This document shows, piece by piece, positions 16,562 through 24,927 of a stretch of 63,710 nt of DNA. The notes under the pieces were generated by a model. That model was not told the origin of the DNA. It was given only the letters and a program-made list of their open reading frames with translations, and ran no database searches. Every line of letters begins with the position of its first letter. Within the stretch, counting starts at the first letter, position 1. The stretch is from Planctomycetota bacterium (GTDB lineage Bacteria > Planctomycetota > UBA1135 > GCA-002686595). The stretch covers positions 1-63,710 of the forward strand of contig JAEUIA010000009.1 of assembly GCA_016795245.1 (NCBI GenBank). The letters are read 5' to 3'. The position numbers were made by a program, and so were the translations under genes.

Positions 16562-16589
16562 GACGGTGGGAGACTGAGCGCCCACCGTC
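16562..16589 (+). promoter_or_regulatory. Strong hairpin in the leader of the next gene
   Basis: A perfect nine-bp inverted repeat, GACGGTGGG and CCCACCGTC, with a 10-nt loop, ends 13 nt before the ATG at 16603 and just before the AAGGAGA ribosome site. It could terminate or attenuate read-through from the M56 operon, control ribosome access, or be an operator. There is no T tract. Confidence 0.45.
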
Positions 16590-16602
16590 CAAGGAGACAA
16601 AC

Positions 16603-17139
16603 ATGAGCGCGACGCTGATGCGGTTGTTGTTTTTCGTGAGCTTCCTTCTCCCAGCTTCGGCGCAGACCGCGCCGGGCACACCGTTCTGTCTGGGTGACGG
16701 ATCGATCGTCGCCTGTCCGTGCGGCCCGAACGGTGCGCCTGGACATGGTTGTGCGAATCTCGACTACGCGTCGGGCGCACAGCTCCTCGGTGCCGGCGTC
16801 GCGGGCGCTTCGCTGGCGACGGACACGCTCGTCTTGACGGCGAGCAACATCGCCGGCGTCGGTTGGTTCTTGCAGGCGAACGGTGCCTCGGCGTCGCCGA
16901 TTCCTTTCGGCCACGGGCTCTTGTGCGCTGCGTTCGGAGTCCACCGACTCAGCCTCGTGTTCCCCACCGGCGGCGTGTCGACGCTTCCCGGCGGACCGAA
17001 TCCGATGCCGATCCACATCGAAGGCATGGTCAACCCGGGCGAGACCAGGCATTACCAATGCTGGTACCGAGATCCGATCATCGCGTGCGGGACGGCGTAC
17101 AACATCACACCTGGGTACACGGTTACTTGGGGGCCGTGA
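16603..17139 (+). CDS. Stand-alone copy of the planctomycete C-terminal domain, secreted
   Basis: A 178-residue protein made only of a signal peptide (MSATLMRLLFFVSFLLPASA) and one copy of the domain that ends many larger secreted proteins here: FCLGDGS, CPCG, GHGCANL, PFGHGLLC, YQCWYRD, then TPGYTVTWGP. It shows that the domain folds as a unit without a partner domain. AAGGAGA lies six nt upstream. Possible roles are a surface subunit or a partner for the fused copies; neither can be shown from sequence. Confidence 0.75.
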   Translation: MSATLMRLLFFVSFLLPASAQTAPGTPFCLGDGSIVACPCGPNGAPGHGCANLDYASGAQLLGAGVAGASLATDTLVLTASNIAGVGWFLQANGASASPIPFGHGLLCAAFGVHRLSLVFPTGGVSTLPGGPNPMPIHIEGMVNPGETRHYQCWYRDPIIACGTAYNITPGYTVTWGP

Positions 17140-17290
17140 CGCGACGGGCGCGAGTGAGCTCCGGCCAAGACGCCTGCTCGCTCTGCGCGTGATGCACGCA
17201 GGACCTTGCGCGTCATCGACCAGACGCACGACACGCAGAGATCGAACGATCGAGTTCGCTGCACAACGCAACCGCGGGGGAGCATTGCAT

Positions 17291-18205
17291 ATGACGCATC
17301 GAGTCGGGATCACGAGCGGCGCCAGTCTCCTCGCGCTGCTGGTCTGTTTGAGCTGCGCCGCGACCGCGCAGGTGAAGCCGCAGCTCACGGACGGATGCCC
17401 GGACACCAGACTGTGGCAGCTGAGCGCACCGACGACGACGTACGCCGCCCGGGTCGTGCGCACAGTGACGACGGACACGCAGAACCGTCAGATACGCATG
17501 GATTGGCGGAGATGTGAACCGACCGGGGCGATCGCTGCGACACAAGCGAGCGCGCGCTCGGCCACATCAGAAGTATTCGCCACGCCCTACTGGCCGACCT
17601 ATGTGGTCGTGATCGATGACTACAACCTCTGCGTCGCGGGTGTGGCGCGCGGCGGAGACGTCGTGCTCGAGCATTGGTCGTTCGGCACGACGACTGCACA
17701 AGGGTCTTCGGCGCCCTCGATCCAACGGTGCCTCGTCGACGGCACGGGCACTCCGCAGCATGTGTGGGTGTTGCCGCCGCGCAACCGTGTGAACGAGTTG
17801 CTGCGCGACCCAGCATCCGCGGCGGGACCGATCCGCGCGCTGTTGCGCGATCCGGCCGATGCAGAGCACGTCTACGTGTGGTTCGACGGTACGAAGTCCT
17901 TGAGTCGCGTGCAGCTGACGACCGGAATCTCGGCCGTGTGCGCAGCGACTCGCGCCCAGCCCGGCGTCCTGGAGGTGTCGTGGCTGTCGGCGGAGTTCGA
18001 CACCTTCACTTCGGGTGACTACGTCGGCAAGGGGTTCTGCCTGTTCTTCGGGCAGCGGACAGCGTCAGCCGACGGCTCGGTGTCGCCCGGTCTGGCGCTC
18101 GTCGATTCGAATCGCGACGGCGTGTTGGACGCATTCGCGGTCCTCACCCAGGCGAGTTGGATTCACGACGGTTGGGCGTCAGCGACGGTGCGCGCCTCGT
18201 ATTGA
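17291..18205 (+). CDS. Secreted hypothetical protein
   Basis: A 304-residue exported protein with a signal peptide (SLLALLVCLSCAATAQ). The mature part is beta-rich and ends with SVSPGLALVDSNRDGVLDAF, which contains a single calcium-loop-like D-x-N-x-D-G motif. No recognisable domain and no copy of the C-terminal domain is present. A GGGGGAG stretch upstream may be its ribosome site. Confidence 0.65.
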   Translation: MTHRVGITSGASLLALLVCLSCAATAQVKPQLTDGCPDTRLWQLSAPTTTYAARVVRTVTTDTQNRQIRMDWRRCEPTGAIAATQASARSATSEVFATPYWPTYVVVIDDYNLCVAGVARGGDVVLEHWSFGTTTAQGSSAPSIQRCLVDGTGTPQHVWVLPPRNRVNELLRDPASAAGPIRALLRDPADAEHVYVWFDGTKSLSRVQLTTGISAVCAATRAQPGVLEVSWLSAEFDTFTSGDYVGKGFCLFFGQRTASADGSVSPGLALVDSNRDGVLDAFAVLTQASWIHDGWASATVRASY

Positions 18206-18215
18206 GCCGCACGGA

Positions 18216-18221
18216 TAGAGT
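18216..18221 (+). promoter_or_regulatory. Leaderless-type promoter TAGAGT
   Basis: TAGAGT ends 7 nt before the ATG at 18229 and is the main support for that small gene. Confidence 0.4.
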
Positions 18222-18228
18222 GTCAGTG

Positions 18229-18486
18229 ATGCGCGATCACAGGCTCTACGATCCAGGGTCACGTTCGCGTCGGTTGCCGCTCCCGGCGCTCGCGTTGCAA
18301 CTGGCAACATTTAACATTCATGCATTCCGTGAGGAGCGCGACCTATGGCTCCGGCTGGCGTTCGCGTCGACGGTGGTGTGGATCGTTTGGGCTCGTTCGT
18401 GGCGCAATCGCGATCTCGTGGACGCACGCGGCGTGTCGTACAGACGCCAGTCGGTCGCAACGGTGGCGGTCTCATCCACGCGCTGA
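18229..18486 (+). CDS. Possible small membrane protein
   Basis: An 85-residue frame with one likely membrane segment (LWLRLAFASTVVWIVWA). It was picked out because a TAGAGT hexamer sits 7 nt before its ATG, as at other leaderless genes here. The arginine-rich ends and lack of a recognised family keep the call tentative. The rest of the gap to 18593 shows nothing else convincing. Confidence 0.35.
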   Translation: MRDHRLYDPGSRSRRLPLPALALQLATFNIHAFREERDLWLRLAFASTVVWIVWARSWRNRDLVDARGVSYRRQSVATVAVSSTR

Positions 18487-18592
18487 ACGGCGGCATTGAC
18501 TGGCGGCCCGCCCGGGGATACCGCACAGTTGTGGCGCGCATGCGGGCCACGAAAGGCCTTGCACCGCGCGCTGTGACCCATGGAGGTAGTGC

Positions 18593-18964
18593 GTGTCCAA
18601 CTTGAGTGTCTCTGACCTGCGTCCCTTCATCCCTGCGAAGAACTTCGCGCTCTCGAAGCAGTTCTACGCGAGCTTGGGTTGGCGCGTGAAGGACCTGGAT
18701 CCGAAGCTCGCGCTCGTCGATCTGGGCGATCAGCACTTCTACATCCAGGACTACTACATCAAGGAAGTCGCCGAGAATTGCATGCTGCATCTCTCAGTCG
18801 AGGACGCACAGGCGTGGTATCAACACGTCGAGGCGGTGTTGCGCGACGAGGCCTTCCAAGACGCGCGCGTGCAGGCTCCGCACATTCAGCCTTACGGTGC
18901 GCTGGTCACCTTCGTTCACGATCCGGCGGGCGTGCTCTTGCACTTGTGTCAGTGGGAACACTGA
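18593..18964 (+). CDS. VOC-family (glyoxalase/bleomycin-resistance fold) protein
   Basis: A 123-residue single-domain VOC protein: LRPFIPAKNFALSKQFYASLGW opens the fold, LHLSVEDAQAWYQHV follows, and FVHDPAGVLLHLCQ closes it. VOC proteins bind a metal and act as lyases, dioxygenases or drug-binding proteins; the substrate cannot be told. A GTG start is supported by GGAGG six nt upstream. Confidence 0.8.
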   Translation: MSNLSVSDLRPFIPAKNFALSKQFYASLGWRVKDLDPKLALVDLGDQHFYIQDYYIKEVAENCMLHLSVEDAQAWYQHVEAVLRDEAFQDARVQAPHIQPYGALVTFVHDPAGVLLHLCQWEH

Positions 18965-19019
18965 GCAGCAAACACGGGATTCGTGCACCTGAACCGCTCA
19001 CCGTGGTGTCTGAGTTCAC

Positions 19020-19442
19020 GTGGAGAAACTCAAGCGAGCGGAAGGTCGCGCGACGCTCAGCGATTGGTTGCGGGGTGCGGTCTGCTGGTTGTTCCTGGCA
19101 CCTTCCGCCTGGTTGATCGCGTTCGGGTCGCTCGTGATCCGCGCGCGCCTGCGTGTCGGGGAGTGGCCGCACGCTCAAAGCGGGACTCCGTTCGATGGCA
19201 CTTGGGTTGACACTTCGATCGACCCGAAGGAATTCGGACTGCACCATATGGTCGTGTGGTGCGGACTCGGGCTCACCGCGTGGGCCGTCGTCATCGGCGC
19301 AGGAGTGTGGGTGGCGAGTCTGTTCTGGCCGCGCATCCGGCCGCCGCTCTTCCTGCGCCTGCTCTTCATCGCGACTGCAGTCGCGTGCGTTGCGGTGGTA
19401 TTCGGGGACGTCGGCGGGTTCTTCGAGTGGTTCCTCGATTAG
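19020..19442 (+). CDS. Hypothetical membrane protein
   Basis: A 140-residue protein with three predicted membrane segments (about residues 18-40, 75-102 and 108-135) joined by a hydrophilic loop with GTWVDTSIDP. It starts at GTG (MEKLKRAEGRATL). No family recognised. Confidence 0.6.
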   Translation: MEKLKRAEGRATLSDWLRGAVCWLFLAPSAWLIAFGSLVIRARLRVGEWPHAQSGTPFDGTWVDTSIDPKEFGLHHMVVWCGLGLTAWAVVIGAGVWVASLFWPRIRPPLFLRLLFIATAVACVAVVFGDVGGFFEWFLD

Positions 19443-19614
19443 TCCGTCCGACGATGCGCAGCCGGACGGGTCTTGCAGCGCATTCGCAAGATGCACCACA
19501 CGAGCCTGGCTCGGTAGGAGCAACGTCGAACGGGACGAGATCGTGGGCCAGCAGGCAGCGGACCTCTGGACTTGCTCGCGCACGGAACATACATGTGATG
19601 GAGAGAGGTGCTCC

Positions 19615-20136
19615 ATGAAGTCGCGACCGTCAGCAAGCAAAGTGAAACCGCGGGCCAAGACCACGTCGCGCAAAGCAGCGACGAAATCGAAGTCTGCGCC
19701 GCGGGCTCGAGCGAAGTCGAGTGCAAGCAAGGCCGCGCCCGTGAAGCTGCTTGCGGGCGGCAACCCGCAGATCGCAAAAGGCGACGGCGACGCGCCGGTG
19801 CAGGCGTACATCGCTGCGATGCCGGGCTGGAAGCGCGACATCGGCCGCAAGCTCGATCTGCTGATCGCGCGCTGCGTGCCGGGTGTGCGCAAGGCGGTGA
19901 AGTGGAACTCGCCGCTGTACGGCGTCGAGGGACAGGGTTGGTTCCTCGGAGTTCACTGCCTGACGAAATACGTCAAGGTGGCCTTCTTCCGCGGCGCGTT
20001 GCTGCGCCCGCTCCCGCCCGGTGAGAGCAAGAATCAGGACACACGCTACGTCGACATCCACGAGGGCGAGTTCGACGAAGCGCAGATGGCGGCGTGGGTG
20101 AAACAGGCCGCGAAGTTGCCCGGCTGGGTCCAGTAG
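19615..20136 (+). CDS. DUF1801 protein with a histone H1-like basic tail
   Basis: A 173-residue protein. The first 45 residues are almost all K, A, S, R and P (for example KPRAKTTSRKAATKSKS), like bacterial histone H1-type tails. Residues about 60-173 match DUF1801 (YdhG-like fold): AYIAAMPGWKRDIGRKLDLL, VRKAVKWNSPLYG, GWFLGVHCLTKYVKVAFF, then a C-terminal W. The DUF1801 function is poorly known. The tail suggests nucleic-acid binding. GAGAGAGG precedes the ATG. Confidence 0.75.
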   Translation: MKSRPSASKVKPRAKTTSRKAATKSKSAPRARAKSSASKAAPVKLLAGGNPQIAKGDGDAPVQAYIAAMPGWKRDIGRKLDLLIARCVPGVRKAVKWNSPLYGVEGQGWFLGVHCLTKYVKVAFFRGALLRPLPPGESKNQDTRYVDIHEGEFDEAQMAAWVKQAAKLPGWVQ

Positions 20137-20143
20137 ACCGCGG

Positions 20144-20164
20144 GCTGAAGGCGCAAGGCCGCGC
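20144..20164. terminator. Hairpin between converging genes
   Basis: AGGCGC and GCGCCT pair across a six-nt loop, extended by TGA/TCA with one bulge, in the short gap between the converging DUF1801 and AhpD-like genes. It is terminator-like but lacks a T run. Confidence 0.35.
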
Positions 20165-20165
20165 C

Positions 20166-20774
20166 TCAGGACGTCGTCTGCGGCGGAGCGTACCCGTGCT
20201 GCGCGAGACGCTCTCCTGACGCGGCGTACGCTTCAGGCTGCATGTCGCTCACGCCGGTGGCGTCGATCCACTTGTTGTAGAAGTTGAACAGCGCGCACAC
20301 GGTGACGGCGTCGTACAGCTCTTCATCGCTCCAGCCGGCGGACTTGAGCGTGTCGACGTCCTGTTGTGAGAGCTTGTTCGATTCGCGATTCAGTTTGGCC
20401 AGGAACGCGAACAGCGCCTTCTCACGCGCATGGATCGGCGCGGAGGTGTAATCGCGCAGCACCGATTCCACCAGCTCGCGGCTCCCGAGCAAGGACGCCG
20501 CGACCGCGGCGTGCGATCCGATTCAGAAGAGGCACTCGTTGCGCTTCGACGTGAACGCCGCGATCAACTCGCGCATCCCCGCCGAAAGGGGTGACGGGCC
20601 GCGCATCACGCCGTGCGTGAACTGCGAGAGAAACTGCGTGCGCTCGGGCTTGAACGCGAACAGGTGCATGATCTGCGGCACAGGCGCTCCGGCGGCACGC
20701 ATGCCGCGAATCGCATCCGCGTAGGCGCCGCGCGGTTCGCTCTGCTCGACACCCGGTAGGTACATGGGGTGCAT
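20166..20774 (-). CDS. AhpD-like peroxidase-related selenoprotein (C-x-x-U), UGA read as selenocysteine
   Basis: A 202-residue protein if the in-frame TGA at 20523-20525 is read as Sec84. The active-site pattern is E69-x11-C81-x2-U84-x3-H88, exactly the AhpD/carboxymuconolactone-decarboxylase E-C-x-x-C-H spacing with UGA at the second cysteine. Both sides of the UGA belong to one family (peroxidase-related, AhpD-like): HLFAFKPERTQFLSQFTHG before, and SHAAVAASLLG, AGWSDEELYDAVTVCALFNF after. A GGUC-loop hairpin lies directly downstream. It would reduce peroxides or act as a thiol/selenol oxidoreductase in the cytoplasm. TAGACT six nt before the ATG implies a leaderless mRNA. The alternative is a nonsense pseudogene. 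Confidence 0.85.
20495..20512 (-). promoter_or_regulatory. Bacterial SECIS hairpin
   Basis: On the minus strand, 10 nt after the UGA, a perfect seven-bp stem (ACGCCGC / GCGGCGU) closes a GGUC tetraloop. The loop begins 18 nt after the UGA. The E. coli fdhF SECIS also has a GGUC loop at about this distance. SelB binding to this element would direct selenocysteine insertion. Confidence 0.8.
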
Positions 20775-20780
20775 GGCCCG

Positions 20781-20786
20781 AGTCTA
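20781..20786 (-). promoter_or_regulatory. Leaderless-type promoter TAGACT of the selenoprotein gene
   Basis: On the minus strand TAGACT ends 6 nt before the ATG ending at 20774. Confidence 0.5.
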
Positions 20787-20872
20787 ACATTTCAGCTCGC
20801 GACGGGGGCACGGTACGGAGTCCGGCGCGAGAAGTGCTTGTCTGCGGGGCCTCCGGGTGGAAACGTGTGTGC

Positions 20873-21214
20873 ATGTCGCGCGGTCGTTTCACTCTGCGTG
20901 TCGCAGCCATGCTCGTGGCCGGTGCGCTGTCCAGCGCCTGTCTGGACCTCACGCGGCCGATCGAGCCCATCGGGGTGCGCTTCACGCTGTCGAACCCGGA
21001 GGAGTTTGAAATCGGCCGTACCTGCCTCGACACCATCGAACGCGAGTTCGGATGTGCGGCGACGTACACGGAGAACGAGTGCGGCTACACGATCTTGCGT
21101 TGCTGGGTGTACGCGGACTCCGCCTTCTGCGACATACCCATCCCCGAGCAGGTGTTCGCCGCGCGCTTCGATGCGGACGGTGTCCTCGTCGAGGTGCTTG
21201 GGTGGTATCCCTAA
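20873..21214 (+). CDS. Small cysteine-containing lipoprotein
   Basis: A 113-residue protein with a lipobox (ALSSAC, about residues 18-23). The mature part has six more cysteines in a compact pattern (RTCLDTIEREFGCAATYTEN, ECGYTILRCW, FCDIP), so disulphides are likely. No family recognised. GTG at 20834 is an alternative start. Confidence 0.6.
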   Translation: MSRGRFTLRVAAMLVAGALSSACLDLTRPIEPIGVRFTLSNPEEFEIGRTCLDTIEREFGCAATYTENECGYTILRCWVYADSAFCDIPIPEQVFAARFDADGVLVEVLGWYP

Positions 21215-21301
21215 GGCGCGTCGACGCTATTCAGTGCGGGCGGAATTCCGCCGAGCGGATTCTCGCGCAGAGGCGTAGGCTTGTGGTCGGAAGGTTCCTG
21301 G

Positions 21302-23164
21302 ATGCTGCCCAACCTGTGCATGGCCGCCGTCACGCTCGCGATTCAATCCTTGGGGTTGCCGATCCTCGAGCCCGTGCCGCTCACGGCTCCGCCCAACTCG
21401 GCCCGGCTTGGTCCAGCGGTCGCCGTTTCCGGTGATACGGTCGTCGTCGGCTCCTACTCGGAGCCCAGTGCCTGCGCAGGAGTCAATTGCATCCCCTCCA
21501 CCGTAGGCACACTCCTCAGTTCGGGAGCGGCCTACGTGTTTGTGCGACAGGGCAACGGCTGGGCGCTGCAGGCCTATCTCAAAGCTTCCAATCCTGGACA
21601 AGACGACATCTTCGGGAGCGCCATCGCCATTTCCGGCGACACGCTCGTCATCGGCGCGGAGCGTGAAGCCAGTGCGGCGACCGGCATTAACGGCAATCAA
21701 CTCGACAACTCGGCACCGCAGGCCGGCGCTGCGTACGTGTTCGTCCGCGTTGGCGGGACGTGGAGTCAACAAGCCTACTTGAAGGCTTCGAACACACTGA
21801 CGTTCACGAATTTCGGTCGAGCCGTCGCCATTTCGGGCGACACGATCGTGATCGGTGCTCATATGGAAAGGAGCAATGCGACAGGTGTGAACGGGAATCA
21901 GTTGGACACCTCCATGCTGCAGAGCGGCGCCGCCTATGTGTTCGAGAGAACGGGGTCCGTGTGGGCTCAAACTGCCTATCTGAAGGCCTCCAACACGAAT
22001 GCCGGTGACAACTTCGGAGACTCCGTGGCCGTGGATGCGGACACGATCGTGGTCGGGGCAAGATTGGAAGACAGCGCGGCGACAGGTGTCAACGGGAACG
22101 GAGCCGACAATTCGTTGACCGATTCCGGTGCTGCCTATGTGTTCAAGCGTCAGGGCTCGGTGTGGTCCGGCCCGGACTACCTGAAACCCTCGAACCCTTC
22201 CGACACGAGCTACTTCGGCGACGAGGTGGGCATCTCACGTGATTCCATTGTGATCGGGTCGCCGTTTCATCCCGGCGCCGGCGGGGGCTTCGCGGGTGCT
22301 GCGTATGTCTTCGTCCGTTCGACTGGGACGTGGTCCGAGCAAGGCTACCTGACGCCCGCCATCTCTGACGGCTACGATCGGTTCGGCCACTCGGTTTCGA
22401 TCACGGGCGATCGCGTGCTCGTGGGTACGCCGTTTCCGGGCGGCACCGCATCGGGAATCGACGGTATCCCGATCAGTGGCGCCGCGAGATTCTCCGGCGC
22501 TGCGTACGAGTTCAATCGCGTCGGGCAGAGTTGGGTGCAGATGCACTACATCAAGTCGACGAGCAACCAGACCAACGGCCGCTTCGGAAGCCACGTGCGA
22601 ACGGCGGAGGACACCGGCGTCGTGCTGGCGGTTGGAGAGGAGGCCGCGACGTACGCAGGTGCCGTTCACGTGATCGACTTCGACACGAGGACGAGTGCTT
22701 TCTGCTCAGGCGACGGGACCGCGACGGCATGCCCCTGCGGCAATGTCGGCCTCGCGGGGCACGGCTGCGCGACGTCGCTGAGCGCGGGTGGTGCTGAACT
22801 CCGGGGCGCGGGAGTCGCACGCCTCTCCTTCGACTCTCTGCAACTCGTCGCGAGCGGACTCGGCGGCGGAGCGGGCATCTTCATTCAAGGATCCAGCACG
22901 CAAGCAGGCGGCGCGGGGCTGCCGTTCGGCGATGGTCTCTTGTGTGTCGCTGGGGGAATCACACGTCTTGCGATTCAGTTCCCAACCGGCGGCAGCGCCA
23001 GGTATCCTGCGCAAGCGCTGGTCGATGTGCCACTGTCCGTGCTCGGCGCGGTCAGCGCGGGAACCACGCGCTTCTATCAATTCTGGCATCGCGACAACGC
23101 GCCCTTCTGCACTCCGAGCACGTTCAACTTGACCAACGGACTCACCGTGCCCTGGGGAATCTGA
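21302..23164 (+). CDS. FG-GAP propeller secreted protein with planctomycete C-terminal domain
   Basis: A 620-residue exported protein. Residues about 30-460 contain repeats of the integrin-alpha-like FG-GAP type, each with AISGDT[LI]VIGA, GAAYVF.R and W..QAYLKASN. Similar proteins are common in marine planctomycetes and proteobacteria. From about residue 465 comes the C-terminal domain: FCSGDG, CPCGN, GHGCATS, PFGDGLLC, YQFWHRD, FNLTNGL. The ATG preceded by GGAAGG was preferred over GTG at 21281. Adhesion is likely, inferred from the fold. Confidence 0.85.
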   Translation: MLPNLCMAAVTLAIQSLGLPILEPVPLTAPPNSARLGPAVAVSGDTVVVGSYSEPSACAGVNCIPSTVGTLLSSGAAYVFVRQGNGWALQAYLKASNPGQDDIFGSAIAISGDTLVIGAEREASAATGINGNQLDNSAPQAGAAYVFVRVGGTWSQQAYLKASNTLTFTNFGRAVAISGDTIVIGAHMERSNATGVNGNQLDTSMLQSGAAYVFERTGSVWAQTAYLKASNTNAGDNFGDSVAVDADTIVVGARLEDSAATGVNGNGADNSLTDSGAAYVFKRQGSVWSGPDYLKPSNPSDTSYFGDEVGISRDSIVIGSPFHPGAGGGFAGAAYVFVRSTGTWSEQGYLTPAISDGYDRFGHSVSITGDRVLVGTPFPGGTASGIDGIPISGAARFSGAAYEFNRVGQSWVQMHYIKSTSNQTNGRFGSHVRTAEDTGVVLAVGEEAATYAGAVHVIDFDTRTSAFCSGDGTATACPCGNVGLAGHGCATSLSAGGAELRGAGVARLSFDSLQLVASGLGGGAGIFIQGSSTQAGGAGLPFGDGLLCVAGGITRLAIQFPTGGSARYPAQALVDVPLSVLGAVSAGTTRFYQFWHRDNAPFCTPSTFNLTNGLTVPWGI

Positions 23165-23308
23165 GCGGTCCGAGGGTCTTGTCGCGCGCGCAGTCTCGTG
23201 GACAGCGCTCGATCTGCAATCGTGATTCGCAACGCTCTGTCAGGCGAACCACAGTTCGATAGGGAGATGCGCAGTGGAGCCTGATTCGTGTTCTGGCTCC
23301 GTACCTCG

Positions 23309-23851
23309 CTATCCGCAGCCGCAGGACTCGCCGCCCGTCGGTGGTTTGCATGTCGCTGCGCCGGTCGGCCGGCCTTGGGCGTCGACTTCGATCTTGCAGC
23401 GGGCGAGCACCGCTGCGCGCAACCGTGCGCGGGCGCGTTGGACGCGTGACTTCATGGCCGTCGTCGTGAGCGCGTGTTCCGCAGCGAGCGCGACTTGTGA
23501 CTCGTGGTCAACATCGACGCGCTTCAGGACGGTGCGATCCTCCGGATCCAGCGAGCGGAGCAGTGCGCCCAGACAATAGGTGATGTCCGCTTCGTCATCA
23601 GGCGCGGCGGCAGCGACTTCCTGTTCCAGGCGTTCCGCGGCGCGTGCGCGCGCGCGGTGCAGATCCGCGATCACGGTGCGAGCCGTGGACAGCACCCACG
23701 CATGCGCGGATTCGATCTCACGCGTGGCTTGCGCTTCAAGCAGGCGCAGCACGACCGTTTGAACCACGTCGTCCGCGTCGGACACGGAGCGCACGCGCTT
23801 GCGGACGTAGGCCCGCAAGCGCTCGAGGAAGTCGTCGGCGACTGTCTCCAT
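23309..23851 (-). CDS. ECF-type RNA polymerase sigma factor (SigZ-like)
   Basis: A 180-residue protein with sigma region 2 (LERLRAYVRKRVRSVSDADD, VVQTVVLRLL) and region 4 (LDPEDRTVLKRVDVDHESQV, ALTTTAMKSRVQRARARLR). The C-terminal tail is cysteine-rich (ARCKIEVDAQG ... GESCGCG), as in SigZ-like ECF sigma factors. It lies 11 nt downstream of the Cys-rich lipoprotein gene in the same direction, so the two form an operon. The tail suggests redox or metal sensing instead of a classical anti-sigma factor, and none is adjacent. Confidence 0.85.
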   Translation of the reverse strand: METVADDFLERLRAYVRKRVRSVSDADDVVQTVVLRLLEAQATREIESAHAWVLSTARTVIADLHRARARAAERLEQEVAAAAPDDEADITYCLGALLRSLDPEDRTVLKRVDVDHESQVALAAEHALTTTAMKSRVQRARARLRAAVLARCKIEVDAQGRPTGAATCKPPTGGESCGCG

Positions 23852-23862
23852 GCGTCTCGATC

Positions 23863-24099
23863 CTAACGTCCGACGCTGCGTTGCGGTTCGCAGCACCCGA
23901 CCGGCGAGACGCAGCACGCGGCGTCGGCGACTTGCGGGGCCGCGACCACCGCACGTTCCATGCAGCAGGCCGGCTCGTCGTCGCAGCAACCGGGCGCGCA
24001 ACACGCGGGTCCGGCTGCGGGGGTCAAGTTCGGGCTCGAGGTGGCAGGCGTGCTGCACGCTGCACACAACAGGAGGATCGGAGCGCAAAAGTTCTTCAT
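23863..24099 (-). CDS. Small lipoprotein with five CC pairs
   Basis: A 78-residue exported protein with a probable lipid-attachment cysteine (Cys15). The mature part is short and holds five adjacent cysteine pairs at residues 33-34, 38-39, 45-46, 62-63 and 69-70, plus acidic residues. Such pairs suggest metal binding or a redox role in the periplasm. It is the first gene of an operon with the ECF sigma factor, so it may be a sensor, a target, or both. AAGGA upstream may be the ribosome site. Confidence 0.6.
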   Translation of the reverse strand: MKNFCAPILLLCAACSTPATSSPNLTPAAGPACCAPGCCDDEPACCMERAVVAAPQVADAACCVSPVGCCEPQRSVGR

Positions 24100-24392
24100 G
24101 GTCGGTGTCCTTGGGTTTCGTGACGGCACCCGAATCGGGTGTCGCGCTCCTAGACGGACGGCCGCGGCGATGGACGCGGGTTCGTCGGAGAAAACTCGGA
24201 GGCTGGACGCACGCGCGGTCCGTCAGCCCACACGGAGGGGTGCAACGGAGGCGCGCGGTATGCAGGATCCGTGGATAGGGGCAGGGTGAGCGTGGGGGGA
24301 GTCGGGTCTGCCGTACGCGCTAGCGCGGAGCTTGCCCGGTGCGCGTGTCAGCGTGCGACAGCAATTGCGGCGTGCCCGTCCACGCCTGATCC

Positions 24393-24776
24393 CTAGACCT
24401 GTTCGCCGTCCGCGATTCGCTGCACCTTGTCCCAGTTCACGACGCGCACGTTGAACGACCAAGCGATGCGCATGTTGCGGAGCCATCCGAAGTCGCGCGC
24501 CAAGCATCCGATCAGCATCCCCAGAACGATGTAGAACGCCTCGGGTGGTCCGAGCGCGTACGTCATGGCAAGCACCAGCCCGATGCAGGTGACGAGCAAG
24601 ACGTACCGGCGCCAGCCGTGGCGCAGTCCGAGGTTTGATTCGAAGGGACGCGCGGACGCACGCGTAGCGCGCCGACCGAGCGGGTAGGCCCCTTCCGCTT
24701 CGTGATGTCCAACGCCCCAACTTGATTCGGGACATATTCGAATCGTCCGGACGTGGTGCAGATCGGGAGCCGGCAT
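24393..24776 (-). pseudogene. Small membrane protein with an N-terminus replaced by an IS3 remnant
   Basis: A 127-residue frame. The C-terminal 70 residues look genuine: two membrane segments (YVLLVTCIGLVLAMTYALG and FYIVLGMLIGCLARDFG) and a conserved-looking end WDKVQRIADGEQV. The part before RPFESNLGLRHG overlaps a transposase remnant (24684-24736). It seems the original start was lost and the frame now begins in foreign sequence. It may still be expressed from the ATG at 24776. Family not recognised. Confidence 0.5.
24684..24736 (-). mobile_element. Short IS3-type orfB remnant
   Basis: In one minus-strand frame this reads VPNQVGALDITKRKGPTR, matching the first catalytic block of the intact IS3 transposase here (LPNQVWSWDITKIKGPKK). 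A second such fragment lies at 30112-30162, and the two share 20 identical bases. It is a decayed insertion-sequence fragment. Confidence 0.5.
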
Positions 24777-24927
24777 TGTGAGCGTCGCGTACGCACCCGC
24801 TCGACATCGTCGAGGATGCTGTGCGTCGTGCACGGTGAGCACCCAGGGCGGCCGTCATCCGATGGCGAGAGTGCGCTGTTCTTTGCACTCGATTCAACTT
24901 CCGCGGTGTCTGGATGAACGGAACACC

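Noticed and set aside
20523..20525. Reading the TGA as a plain nonsense mutation
   Set aside because: Placement on the redox cysteine, intact coding on both sides and a GGUC hairpin at the right distance favour selenocysteine. The nonsense explanation remains the main alternative.
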